From the NCBI GenBank assembly GCA_937969105.1, contig CALBUZ010000115.1, forward strand, positions 1 through 19,802: DNA of 19,802 nucleotides, in the 5' to 3' direction. The stretch is from an uncultured Collinsella sp. Lineage in GTDB: Bacteria; Actinomycetota; Coriobacteriia; Coriobacteriales; Coriobacteriaceae. Under the pieces are notes generated by a model, which saw nothing but the letters and a program-made list of their open reading frames with translations, was not told the DNA's origin and searched no databases. Below, piece by piece: positions 1 through 6,161 of the stretch. Numbering within the stretch: position 1 is the stretch's first letter; the number at the start of each line of letters is the position of its first letter. The position numbers and the translations under genes were made by a program.

Positions 1-354
<354 letters not shown>

Positions 355-833
355 AATATATGGGCTTCGAGCCCGTCCGGTCCTCTCAGTCATTCGCTGA
401 TCGGTTCCGTTCGATTCATATGGTTTTAGTATAGGAAAAGGAATTTCTCGGGGCCGCCTCTCGGCGGCCTTGCGAAAAACAAATCCAAGTTAGACCATTT
501 CAAATGGTTCGATGTCTGCCCGGATGCGACACAACTGGTGTGTCCATCCTCGCAGTATCCGGTTCTCAAGGTGCACGCCCCGCGGCCGATCCGGTTCGAC
601 CGGGCCGCGCGGCAAGGAGATATATTGCCAGACCGCGAAGCGATGTGGGACGTCAATTCCACTCTTCACAAGTCCTACACAACTTATTGCTTCCTATATA
701 AGTAAAAGAAAGGCTGATGCAGAAATACTGCGCGTATCAGATGATGACCCTTCGGTTAAGAGATATATAAAGATCGGTCACCTGTAAGTGTTTATCTACC
801 CGCGCTTTTTGCTATGTAAACCAGCGCTTTCGA
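355..833 (-). promoter_or_regulatory. rRNA operon leader and upstream region (no protein gene)
   Basis: This gap of about 480 nt separates the rplT terminator from 16S and holds no credible gene. On the minus strand it contains a 7-bp hairpin at 581-609 (CGCGGCC/GGCCGCG), an element CACCTTGAGAACCGGATA within 553-573 that resembles the conserved CTTGAgAAC phrase of Gram-positive rRNA leaders and spacers, a bulged hairpin at 522-549, a near-perfect palindrome at 494-508 (ACCATTT/AAATGGT), and a GAGA-tetraloop hairpin at 452-469 (GGCCGCC/GGCGGCC). Possible -10 boxes are TATATA at 764-769 and 695-700 and TATACT at 428-433. None has a good -35 at 16-18 bp, so the exact promoter is not assigned. 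The hairpins probably serve antitermination or RNase processing of pre-16S. Confidence 0.5.
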
Positions 834-872
834 TAAAAAAGAGGGAGTGCCGCGCACAGTGCGACACTCCCC
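834..872 (-). terminator. Intrinsic terminator after rplT
   Basis: On the minus strand an 11-bp stem (GGGAGTGTCGC pairing GCGGCACTCCC, one G-U pair, 7-nt loop) is followed by TCTTTTTT. It starts about 20 nt past the rplT stop codon, ends the infC-rpmI-rplT transcript, and insulates it from the rRNA operon downstream on the same strand. Confidence 0.9.
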
Positions 873-892
873 TAGCGATTCAACAGAATCTT

Positions 893-1252
893 TTAGGCCT
901 CGAGAGCCTTCTTGGCAATGGCAGCCAGCTCGTTGAAGGACTCGATGTCCTCGTAAGCCATCTGAGCCAGAACCTTGCGGTCGAGCTCGATGCCGGCAAC
1001 CTTCAGGCCGTGCATGAACTGAGAGTAAGAGATGTCGTTCAGGCGAGCGGCAGCGTTGATGCGGGTGATCCAGAGAGAGCGGATCTCGCGCTTCTTGTTG
1101 CGGCGATCACGATACTGATACTGCAGGGAGTGCTGGACCTGCTCTTTAGCATGCTTGTAAGTACGCGAAGCGGCACCGTAGTAACCCTTCGCACGGTGCA
1201 TAACGGTACGGCGCTTCTTCTTGGCGGCAACAGCGCGCTTAATACGTGCCAT
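893..1252 (-). CDS. rplT: 50S ribosomal protein L20
   Basis: A 119-residue protein with the standard bL20 N-terminus (MARIKRAVAAKKKRRTVMHR), a very basic first half, and the family's usual length of about 117-120. L20 binds 23S rRNA early in 50S assembly. In many bacteria it also represses its own operon by binding the leader or translational-operator RNA. The ATG at 1252 follows AGGAG at good spacing. It is the third gene after infC and rpmI, about 46 nt after the rpmI stop, and is followed by a strong terminator. The infC-rpmI-rplT order is the classical one. Nothing is abnormal. Confidence 0.98.
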   Translation of the reverse strand: MARIKRAVAAKKKRRTVMHRAKGYYGAASRTYKHAKEQVQHSLQYQYRDRRNKKREIRSLWITRINAAARLNDISYSQFMHGLKVAGIELDRKVLAQMAYEDIESFNELAAIAKKALEA

Positions 1253-1298
1253 GTTCTATCAACTCCTAGACGGTAAAACGAAAAACGGGAACGCGAAC

Positions 1299-1490
1299 TT
1301 AGGCGAGACGCGACTTGATGACCTTGCGGTCGGCAGCGGCGATCTCGGTCTCCTGACGGAAGCCACGCTTACGCTTGGTGGACTTCTTGCTCAGGATGTG
1401 GCTCTTGAAAGCCTTGGCGCGCATAAGCTTGCCGGTACCAGTCTTGCGGAAACGCTTCTTGGTGCCGCTGTGGGACTTCATCTTAGGCAT
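1299..1490 (-). CDS. rpmI: 50S ribosomal protein L35
   Basis: A 63-residue basic protein beginning [20 protein letters not shown], which is diagnostic of bL35, and of the usual length (about 64-66). It is a small structural protein of the large ribosomal subunit. The ATG at 1490 is preceded by AAGGAG about 7 nt upstream. It sits between infC (32-nt gap) and rplT (46-nt gap) and is clearly co-transcribed with both. L35 synthesis is usually controlled together with L20 through the operon leader. Confidence 0.98.
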   Translation of the reverse strand: MPKMKSHSGTKKRFRKTGTGKLMRAKAFKSHILSKKSTKRKRGFRQETEIAAADRKVIKSRLA

Positions 1491-1522
1491 GAAATACTCC
1501 TTAATCGGTTACAGAACACTAG

Positions 1523-2077
1523 TTACTTGGTATCGCTTGCCGCTTTATCCTCATCGAAGGCGCCCTTAATCGGGGCGAGCAGCATAAGCATGTTACGGCC
1601 TTCCATCTTAGGCTTGGACTCGACCGTAGCGTAAGGCTTGAGATCCTCGGCGAGACGCTCGAGAACGTTAAGACCCTGCTCCGGGTGAGCCATCTCACGG
1701 CCGCGGAACATGATGGTGATCTTAACGCGTGCGCCCTTCTTGAGGAAACGCAGAACGTGGCCCTTCTTGGTCTCGTAGTCGCCAACGTCGATCTTGGGTC
1801 GGAACTTCATTTCCTTGACCTCGACCTTGGACTGGTTCTTACGAGCGGCCTTAGCCTTCATGGCCTGCTGGTACTTGAACTTACCGTAGTCCATGACCTT
1901 GCAGACCGGCGGCTCCGCGTTGGGAGCGATCTCGACCAGGTCGAGACCCTGATCGTCAGCAACGCGCTGGGCATCGCGGATGGCGAACAGGCCGAGCTGA
2001 GAGCCATCGACGCCAATCAAACGGCACGAAGATGCGGTGATCTCGTCGTTGATGCGGGTGTCATCAGACTTAGCTAT
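1523..2077 (-). CDS. infC: Translation initiation factor IF-3 (probable AUA start)
   Basis: IF-3 binds the 30S subunit, checks start codon and initiator tRNA, and prevents premature 50S joining. The frame shows the N-domain (RINDEITASSCRLIGVDGSQLG), the linker region around DYGKFKYQQ, and a C-domain (VKEMKFRPKIDVGDYETK onward), with a normal length (184 residues from the chosen start). Start choice: the only strong Shine-Dalgarno, GGAGG at 2086-2090, lies 8 nt upstream of an ATA codon at 2075-2077, giving a protein that begins IAKSDDTRINDE. An in-frame ATG at 2092 would add five residues, but it overlaps that Shine-Dalgarno and follows directly on a U-tract with no ribosome site of its own. 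IF-3 genes often use AUU, AUC or AUA so that IF-3 represses its own synthesis. The identity is certain; the start is inferred. Confidence 0.95.
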   Translation of the reverse strand: MAKSDDTRINDEITASSCRLIGVDGSQLGLFAIRDAQRVADDQGLDLVEIAPNAEPPVCKVMDYGKFKYQQAMKAKAARKNQSKVEVKEMKFRPKIDVGDYETKKGHVLRFLKKGARVKITIMFRGREMAHPEQGLNVLERLAEDLKPYATVESKPKMEGRNMLMLLAPIKGAFDEDKAASDTK

Positions 2078-2082
2078 TTTCC

Positions 2083-2226
2083 CTACCTCCATTCATAAAA
2101 AAATAACCCGGCGCTTCTTTGCAACCAGGTCGTACACGTAGACATCCTCGGTATGAGGAAGGGAATCTAGGTTGTATGACCAGTCAGCTGCTCATTGGCG
2201 CCAAAAGGTGGGAACCCTCGGGTTCC
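2083..2226 (-). promoter_or_regulatory. infC-operon leader with attenuator-like terminator
   Basis: Directly upstream of the infC ribosome site lies a bulged hairpin (ACCTGG...CCGGGT, with an inner TGC/GCG and loop AAAGAA) followed by TA and seven T on the minus strand (2097-2130). Further upstream is a perfect hairpin, GGAACCC-GA-GGGTTCC, at 2211-2226. Its AACCC could compete for the GGGTT at the 3' side of the terminator. A terminator placed just before infC is the architecture of L20-controlled leaders in Firmicutes, where excess L20 causes premature termination. That this RNA binds L20 is inferred from position and shape only; the consensus was not aligned. Confidence 0.55.
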
Positions 2227-2294
2227 TCTTTAGGGCATTGCGGGAACAACGCCTTGCGAATAATAACACGTACAGCGCGCTATCACATTACGTA

Positions 2295-2361
2295 CACGAA
2301 AAAGGGGCCTTGACCCCCTTGAAGCGCAGGTGCATGTATGGTGCCCGAGGCGAGACTCGAA
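2295..2361 (-). repeat. Second copy of tRNA-Leu 3' end plus terminator
   Basis: A 31-nt stretch (2331-2361) is identical to 2515-2545 and covers the last 20 nt of tRNA-Leu, its CCA and the downstream flank. The neighbouring terminator (2299-2320) is also a near copy of 2481-2503, so a unit of about 65 nt occurs twice in direct orientation about 184 bp apart. The body of the tRNA is missing from this copy, so it is not a functional tRNA gene. It could be a tRNA pseudogene, a replication slip, or an attachment-type scar. Confidence 0.8.
2299..2320 (-). terminator. Intrinsic terminator, outer copy
   Basis: The minus strand reads AAGGGG-loop-CCCCTT followed by a T-run and then CG. It is a close copy of the terminator directly after tRNA-Leu (2481-2503), one base shorter in the stem. 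It lies downstream of a duplicated tRNA-Leu 3' end and upstream of the infC leader, so it would stop any read-through from the tRNA into infC. Confidence 0.75.
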
Positions 2362-2476
2362 GGGACTTCGCTTCGCGAAGCCCCGGGCTTCGGGCGCATG
2401 GCGCCCTCACCACGCTCTGCTGCAAGCAGGCCACAGGCCTGTTTGCTTAACGCTCCGCGCGCTCACGCGAGCTCGG
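2362..2476 (-). other. Hairpin-rich interval between the two tRNA-end copies
   Basis: This stretch of about 115 nt holds several strong palindromes: GCTTCGCGAAGC at 2370-2381, GGGCGC-ATG-GCGCCC at 2392-2406, and GCAAGCAGGCC-ACA-GGCCTGTTTGC at 2422-2446 (one mismatch). Near its far end the minus strand reads GCCGAG (2472-2477), resembling the tRNA-Leu 5' end GCCCGAG with one base missing. No open reading frame is convincing here. It may be a degenerate tRNA-like gene carrying an insertion, or a small palindromic repeat element. Confidence 0.4.
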
Positions 2477-2480
2477 CACG

Positions 2481-2503
2481 AAAAAGGGGGCCTTGACCCC
2501 CTT
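2481..2503 (-). terminator. Intrinsic terminator after tRNA-Leu
   Basis: The minus strand reads AAGGGGG-TCAAGG-CCCCCTT followed by TTT and CG, beginning about 20 nt after the tRNA CCA end. The stem is 7 bp with a U-run, which is typical for a tRNA transcript end. Confidence 0.85.
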
Positions 2504-2522
2504 GAACGCTCACTTGCATGTA

Positions 2523-2609
2523 TGGTGCCCGAGGCGAGACTCGAACTCGCACGTTGTTGCCAACGGTGGATTTTGAGTCCACTGCGTCTGCCAATTCCGC
2601 CACTCGGGC
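2523..2609 (-). tRNA. tRNA-Leu (anticodon CAA)
   Basis: An 87-nt class II tRNA read on the minus strand with CCA encoded. Acceptor GCCCGAG pairs with CTCGGGC and is followed by discriminator A, the usual leucine identity base. The anticodon stem GTGGA/TCCAC encloses loop CTCAAAA, giving anticodon CAA, which reads UUG. There is a long variable arm (CGTTGGCAACAACG) and a T-arm GCGAG-TTCGAGT-CTCGC. It begins about 40 nt after the stop of the transglutaminase-like gene on the same strand and is followed by its own terminator. Confidence 0.97.
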
Positions 2610-2648
2610 ACGTAATGCGTGAGTTAGTTTATCACAGCTTTCTGTTGA

Positions 2649-4082
2649 TTAGTCCGAAAATGGAACTTCGAGCATTTCGATAAGCTCAACCTTGCGCAAC
2701 ATCTCCCGCTTACGACATCCACGTCCGTCAACCGAGGCCTCGCCCATCTGGTTGTCATAGGGATCCTCGCGCATACCATCGAAAGCAGGCACAAATTCAG
2801 CCTGGAATCGGTTGTTGGCCACCATACGCCACGGGTCGAGATTGCCAAAGTAGTGACGACGACGCCACTCCTCCCCCATCCTGCGTGCCGAGGAACCAAA
2901 CGATACGTCGGCGTTAAGCCAACCGGTCTGTGGCGTATAGAACTCAGCCCAATCGTGCGGTCCCACCGAATCGGGCGCAACATATAGGCCGCTCTGCCAA
3001 CGAGCAGGCACCCCCGCGATGCGGCACATGGTGATAAACGTGAGCGCCATAACGCCGCAATCGCCGCGGAGCGAATGCGCACAGTCGTCGGCAATAGATC
3101 CCAAAAGCAGGTACGGTGGCTGATAGCGATAGTCGATATGCTGTGTCAGGTAATCATAGATAGCACGAGCGCGATCGAGCGGATCCTCGAGCCCGTCAAC
3201 AACACGCTCCGTCAACTGTCGCAGGTACGGCGTAAACGCAATGTGTGGACGGTCCTCGGAAGTGTCCTCGGGCAGTGGCGTGTCCATGCACGTATGCGAT
3301 GGGAGCGCGCCACCATAGATATCGCAATAGGCGGCATCGATGTGATAGCGATAGGTCACCGAGAATGAATGTTCAGTCGAAGATGTCCAAGAGGCAGTAC
3401 GAGCCGAAACGTTTTCAGCGGCAACGGTACCCCCCGACGTCATATCGAGAACCTCGATATGAGACTGTTGACGACAGGCGGCGGCAACGGGTAGCCACGC
3501 GCGAACGGCCTCTCCCTCCAGAGCCCCGGGGACAGACACGGATGCCTTGAGCGTGATGACGCGAGTCAACCCGTTTTGCGACTCCATCTCCCTCAGCATC
3601 TGGTTACGCAGTGCTATGCCGTCCGTAGAATCGGGACGCAGGCCCGGAACCTCCTTGGGGTACACGCGAAGCGAATCAAGGAAGTTATCAAGAACAAACA
3701 GCTCGCCATCGATAAAGCGCCAGTCAATACGCTTGCGATTAATCAGGTCGTCAAACTGCTCTTCGGTAAACTCTGGCCACTCCTCGCGAATCATCGCAAT
3801 AGCTCGATCGCGCGACACCGAAAAATGAAGCGGCGTCTCGAGCATGCGATACCGCTCGGCACGAACACAAGCAGCCAGCGAAGGTTCAGGGTTCTGCTCC
3901 AAAAGGCGATCACAAGCCGCAACAGCCTGCGTCAAATAGCCGGCATCCTTAAGACGAAGAATCTCGGGCGGCAGTCCAATATCGAGATGACGAAAATCAT
4001 CACAACAAACATCAACAGAGCAACCAACAGGACCCTCGTCAATAACCTTCCCATCCGAAGGCAACACATTAACAACAGCCAT
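2649..4082 (-). CDS. Transglutaminase-like domain protein, substrate unknown
   Basis: A protein of 477 residues from the chosen start. The C-terminal half has the transglutaminase/cysteine-protease-like core: RGDCGVMALTF with nucleophile Cys at about 342, then GPHDWAEFYT with His at about 376, then GWLNADVSFG with Asp at about 392. The catalytic triad looks intact. The N-terminal third is helical, with a TPR-like piece near LKDAGYLTQAVAACDRLLEQNP, and the middle section looks beta-rich. No signal peptide or membrane segment is seen, so it is probably cytoplasmic. The ATG at 4082 has GGAG 7 nt upstream and lies about 25 nt after a predicted transcription start. Longer in-frame starts (GTG 4163, ATG 4157, ATG 4118) have no ribosome site, and the one at 4118 overlaps the -10 box. 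Whether it acts as protease, peptidase or crosslinking enzyme cannot be told. Confidence 0.85.
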   Translation of the reverse strand: MAVVNVLPSDGKVIDEGPVGCSVDVCCDDFRHLDIGLPPEILRLKDAGYLTQAVAACDRLLEQNPEPSLAACVRAERYRMLETPLHFSVSRDRAIAMIREEWPEFTEEQFDDLINRKRIDWRFIDGELFVLDNFLDSLRVYPKEVPGLRPDSTDGIALRNQMLREMESQNGLTRVITLKASVSVPGALEGEAVRAWLPVAAACRQQSHIEVLDMTSGGTVAAENVSARTASWTSSTEHSFSVTYRYHIDAAYCDIYGGALPSHTCMDTPLPEDTSEDRPHIAFTPYLRQLTERVVDGLEDPLDRARAIYDYLTQHIDYRYQPPYLLLGSIADDCAHSLRGDCGVMALTFITMCRIAGVPARWQSGLYVAPDSVGPHDWAEFYTPQTGWLNADVSFGSSARRMGEEWRRRHYFGNLDPWRMVANNRFQAEFVPAFDGMREDPYDNQMGEASVDGRGCRKREMLRKVELIEMLEVPFSD

Positions 4083-4116
4083 ACCAAACTCCAAGTCATT
4101 AGAACGCTTGAAGTCC

Positions 4117-4145
4117 ATTGTAGCGAGATAAAAAGAAAGCCCCAA
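4117..4145 (-). promoter_or_regulatory. Promoter of the transglutaminase-like gene
   Basis: On the minus strand TTGGGG (4140-4145), a 17-bp spacer and TACAAT (4117-4122, 5 of 6 matches to TATAAT) form a sigma-70-type promoter. Transcription would begin near 4107-4110, giving a leader of about 25 nt with GGAG before the ATG at 4082. The -35 is only half consensus. Confidence 0.5.
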
Positions 4146-4220
4146 CAAGGGAGCCATCAACACCGCCGAACGGTAGTCAAAAAAAGAATTCAGCCCAGTA
4201 ACCCTGCGGCGTTAAACGAA

Positions 4221-4312
4221 GGAAGCCCCGTCCCCCGGAACTGTTTCCTTGGCGCGACTTCTGGCGAAGCCAGGTGAGCGCAAAGGAAACAGTGTAGGGG
4301 GACGGGGCTTCC
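4221..4312. repeat. Long nested inverted repeat between fba and the transglutaminase gene
   Basis: The outer arms GGAAGCCCCGTCCCCC (4221-4236) and GGGGGACGGGGCTTCC (4297-4312) are perfectly complementary over 16 bp. Inside, ACTGTTTCCTT (4240-4250) pairs with AAGGAAACAGT (4283-4293) over 11 bp, and at the tip CTGGC-GAA-GCCAG (4261-4273) forms a 5-bp hairpin. The whole 92-nt element can fold into one long interrupted stem on either strand. It lies 20 nt past the fba stop, so it may end or stabilise that transcript, although only a weak T-rich tail (TTCGTTT) follows. It has no coding capacity. Confidence 0.85.
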
Positions 4313-4332
4313 GACGGGAAGTTTAGCGACGC

Positions 4333-5199
4333 TTACGCCTTGTTGACGGAGCCAAACTCCTCCATGAGCTCCTTGGTGCGGGCAACGATGTTGTCGCGAC
4401 CAGGCTTGAGGAGCTTGCGGGGGTCAAAGCCCTTGCCCTGCTGATCCTTGCCAGCCTCGATGTACTCGCGGACGCCCTTGGCGAAGACGAGCTGCAGGTC
4501 GGTGTTGACATTGATCTTGGAGATGCCCAGGGAGATGGCCTTCTTGATCTGATCCTCGGGGATGCCGGTACCACCGTGCAGAACGAGGGGCAGGTCGCCG
4601 GTCTGAGCCTTAATCTCGCCCAGACGCTCGAAGGAAAGGCCAGCCCAGTCGGCGGGATACACGCCGTGGATGTTGCCGATGCCGCAGGCGAGGAAGTCGA
4701 CGCCCAGGTCAGCAATCTGCTTGCACTCAGCAGGATCAGCGAGCTCGCCGTTGGAGGTCACGCCGTCCTCGGTGCCGCCGATGCCGCCGACCTCGGCCTC
4801 GATGGACATGCCCTTGGAGTGGGCAAGCTCAACGAGCTCCTTGGTGCGGTCGAGGTTAAGCTGGAAGGTCTCCTCGTGAGAGCCGTCATACATGATGGAC
4901 GTGAAGCCGGCCTCGATGCACTTGAAGCAGTCCTCGTAAGAACCGTGATCGAGGTGAAGGGCGACGGGAACGGTAACGCCCGTGGCCTCGACGGCAGCCT
5001 TGACCATGTCGGCGCAGACCTTGAAACCGCCCATCCACTTAGCGGCACCAGCGGTGCACTGAAGGATCAGCGGAGACTTGGCCTCCTCGGCGGCCTGGAG
5101 AATAGCCAGGGTCCACTCGAGGTTGTTGGTGTTGAAGGCACCGAGAGCGTACTTGCCGGCCTCGGCCTTCTTGAGCATGTCTGCTGCGTTGACGAGCAT
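4333..5199 (-). CDS. fba: Class II fructose-1,6-bisphosphate aldolase
   Basis: A 288-residue zinc-dependent aldolase that splits fructose-1,6-bisphosphate into dihydroxyacetone phosphate and glyceraldehyde-3-phosphate, and does the reverse in gluconeogenesis. Family marks in order: ALGAFNTNNLEW near 18-29, HLDHGSYED at 82-90 with catalytic Asp84 and zinc ligand His85, the EAEVGGIGG segment at 134-142, GNIHG with His178, VLHGGTGIP with His208, and the phosphate-binding INVNTDLQ. The ATG at 5199 follows AGGAGG at ideal spacing; the frame stays open upstream to 5295, but that stretch contains the promoter and is not family sequence. The gene stands alone, with a promoter about 40 nt upstream and the nested inverted repeat downstream. 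A tagatose- or ketose-bisphosphate aldolase of the same family is a less likely alternative. Confidence 0.95.
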   Translation of the reverse strand: MLVNAADMLKKAEAGKYALGAFNTNNLEWTLAILQAAEEAKSPLILQCTAGAAKWMGGFKVCADMVKAAVEATGVTVPVALHLDHGSYEDCFKCIEAGFTSIMYDGSHEETFQLNLDRTKELVELAHSKGMSIEAEVGGIGGTEDGVTSNGELADPAECKQIADLGVDFLACGIGNIHGVYPADWAGLSFERLGEIKAQTGDLPLVLHGGTGIPEDQIKKAISLGISKINVNTDLQLVFAKGVREYIEAGKDQQGKGFDPRKLLKPGRDNIVARTKELMEEFGSVNKA

Positions 5200-5239
5200 A
5201 AAAGAAACCTCCTGTAAGGTTGCTCCGATAACGCCTGTG

Positions 5240-5248
5240 ATTTTACCA
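5240..5248 (-). promoter_or_regulatory. Extended -10 promoter of fba
   Basis: The minus strand reads TGGTAAAAT, a TGn-extended -10 with TAAAAT matching TATAAT at 5 of 6 bases, about 40 nt before the fba start codon. The -35 region is poor (TTTATG at 16 bp), which is common for extended -10 promoters. Three TTGAC-type repeats lie 58-111 bp further upstream. Confidence 0.5.
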
Positions 5249-5305
5249 CGGCGCACCCGAGCATAAACGTTCGTTTGTTCACGAATATCGTCCAAACAGA
5301 CTTTT

Positions 5306-5359
5306 TTGACCGTTTGCCCTACGAAATTGACCCGTTGGGGAAAAATAGCTTGACGTTTG
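5306..5359. repeat. Three phased TTGAC-GTTTG motifs upstream of fba
   Basis: On the plus strand TTGACCGTTTG (5306-5316), TTGACCCGTTG (5327-5337) and TTGACGTTTG (5350-5359) recur with starts 21 and 23 bp apart, close to two helical turns. A 9-nt inverted pair CGTCCAAAC / GTTTGGACG (5289-5297 and 5355-5363) brackets the array. This may be an operator array for fba or part of the downstream region of the MBL gene. No regulator is recognised. Confidence 0.45.
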
Positions 5360-5396
5360 GACGCTTCTCGTGCTTTAGAAGCTGACTATAAAGCTA
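5341..5396 (-). terminator. Possible terminator after the MBL-fold gene
   Basis: On the minus strand, starting at the stop codon, TAGCTT pairs with a distal AAGCTA that is followed by TTTTT. An inner GCTTCT/AGAAGC stem lies between. The loop distances are long and the pairing is interrupted, so this is only a moderate candidate for the end of the recJ-rel-MBL transcript. Confidence 0.4.
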
Positions 5397-6077
5397 CACC
5401 TGCATGAAAGGGTTCTGCATGAGCTCGCGTGCCATGGTGGTCGAATCGCCATGCCCGGCTAGGCAAACGGTATCGGGCGGGAGAAGCCGGGCGAGCTTGG
5501 AGAGCGAGCGCAGAATCGCCGCCTCGTCTCCTCCAGAAAGATCGGTGCGGCCGTGTCCACCCGGAAACAGGGTGTCGCCCACAAAGGCAATGTTCCCCTG
5601 CTCGGTGGCAGCAAACAAGACGATCCCGCCCGGCGTATGCCCTGGCGTCTCGATCACCTGCAGGCAGATATCGCCCACCTCGATAGCATCGCCTTCGGCG
5701 AGCAGGCGCGTCGGCTCCCCGGGGTCAGGCGTCTCAATGCCCCACATAGCTCGCTGTTCCTCGATGTTCGCATGCGGCACCGCCACATCCTTGGCACACA
5801 GCTCATACTGGCAGCCCTCGCCAACGGTGGTTCGCACGCCGGCAACACCACCAACATGATCGGCATGGCCATGAGTGCATGCGGCGCCAAGCACGCGTAC
5901 GCCGGGATGTTCGGCTCGAACATGCTCCACCAAGCGCTCGCCTTCCCATGCGGGGTCGATAATCACGCACTCATTGTCCGAAATAACAGCATAGCTATTG
6001 GTCTGAATGGGACCGTTTACGAGCGTCTCGATCTCGACCGATCCCTTGGGAGTTACATCCAAGGACACAGCACTCAT
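5394..6077 (-). CDS. MBL-fold metallo-hydrolase (glyoxalase II-like)
   Basis: A 227-residue enzyme of the metallo-beta-lactamase fold with a complete set of metal ligands: THGHADH (His69, His71, Asp73, His74), ETPGHTPGG (His147), FVGDTLFPGGHGRTD (Asp168) and LAGHGDST (His209). This pattern fits the glyoxalase II / YcbL-like subgroup, which hydrolyses thioesters such as S-lactoylglutathione or related small molecules; the true substrate is unknown. The ATG at 6077 is preceded by a purine-rich AGAGGAGAGGGG. It lies 84 nt after rel, with a perfect 12-bp hairpin in the gap. An MBL hydrolase next to rel is a recurrent arrangement in Gram-positive bacteria, which supports a housekeeping role. Confidence 0.92.
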   Translation of the reverse strand: MSAVSLDVTPKGSVEIETLVNGPIQTNSYAVISDNECVIIDPAWEGERLVEHVRAEHPGVRVLGAACTHGHADHVGGVAGVRTTVGEGCQYELCAKDVAVPHANIEEQRAMWGIETPDPGEPTRLLAEGDAIEVGDICLQVIETPGHTPGGIVLFAATEQGNIAFVGDTLFPGGHGRTDLSGGDEAAILRSLSKLARLLPPDTVCLAGHGDSTTMARELMQNPFMQV

Positions 6078-6097
6078 GCCCCTCTCCTCTCTATAGA

Positions 6098-6125
6098 ACT
6101 CGAGGCATCAAACGATGCCTCGAGT
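6098..6125 (-). other. Perfect 12-bp hairpin in the rel-MBL gap
   Basis: ACTCGAGGCATC-AAAC-GATGCCTCGAGT forms a perfect 12-bp stem with a 4-nt loop between the rel stop and the ribosome site of the MBL gene. On the transcribed strand no U-run follows (TCTATAGAGAGG), so it is not a classical terminator. It may set an mRNA end or processing site, or modulate translation of the downstream gene. Confidence 0.7.
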
Positions 6126-6161
6126 GTAGCGAATATCAATAATGTGACACGTTCGTCGCGA

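Noticed and set aside
2083..2145. 20-codon upstream frame in the infC leader
   Set aside because: Its ATG has no properly spaced ribosome site and the frame runs through the terminator hairpin; likely chance, though its stop lies within the infC ribosome site.
2295..2545. CRISPR array
   Set aside because: Only two copies of one repeat unit, explained by tRNA and terminator duplication; no regular spacers and no cas genes.
4221..4312. Insertion sequence
   Set aside because: There is an inverted repeat but no transposase and only 92 nt in total; at most a small non-autonomous remnant.
5200..5295. N-terminal extension of fba by 32 residues
   Set aside because: The extension holds the promoter and ribosome site, is not aldolase sequence, and the ATG at 5199 has a perfect AGGAGG.
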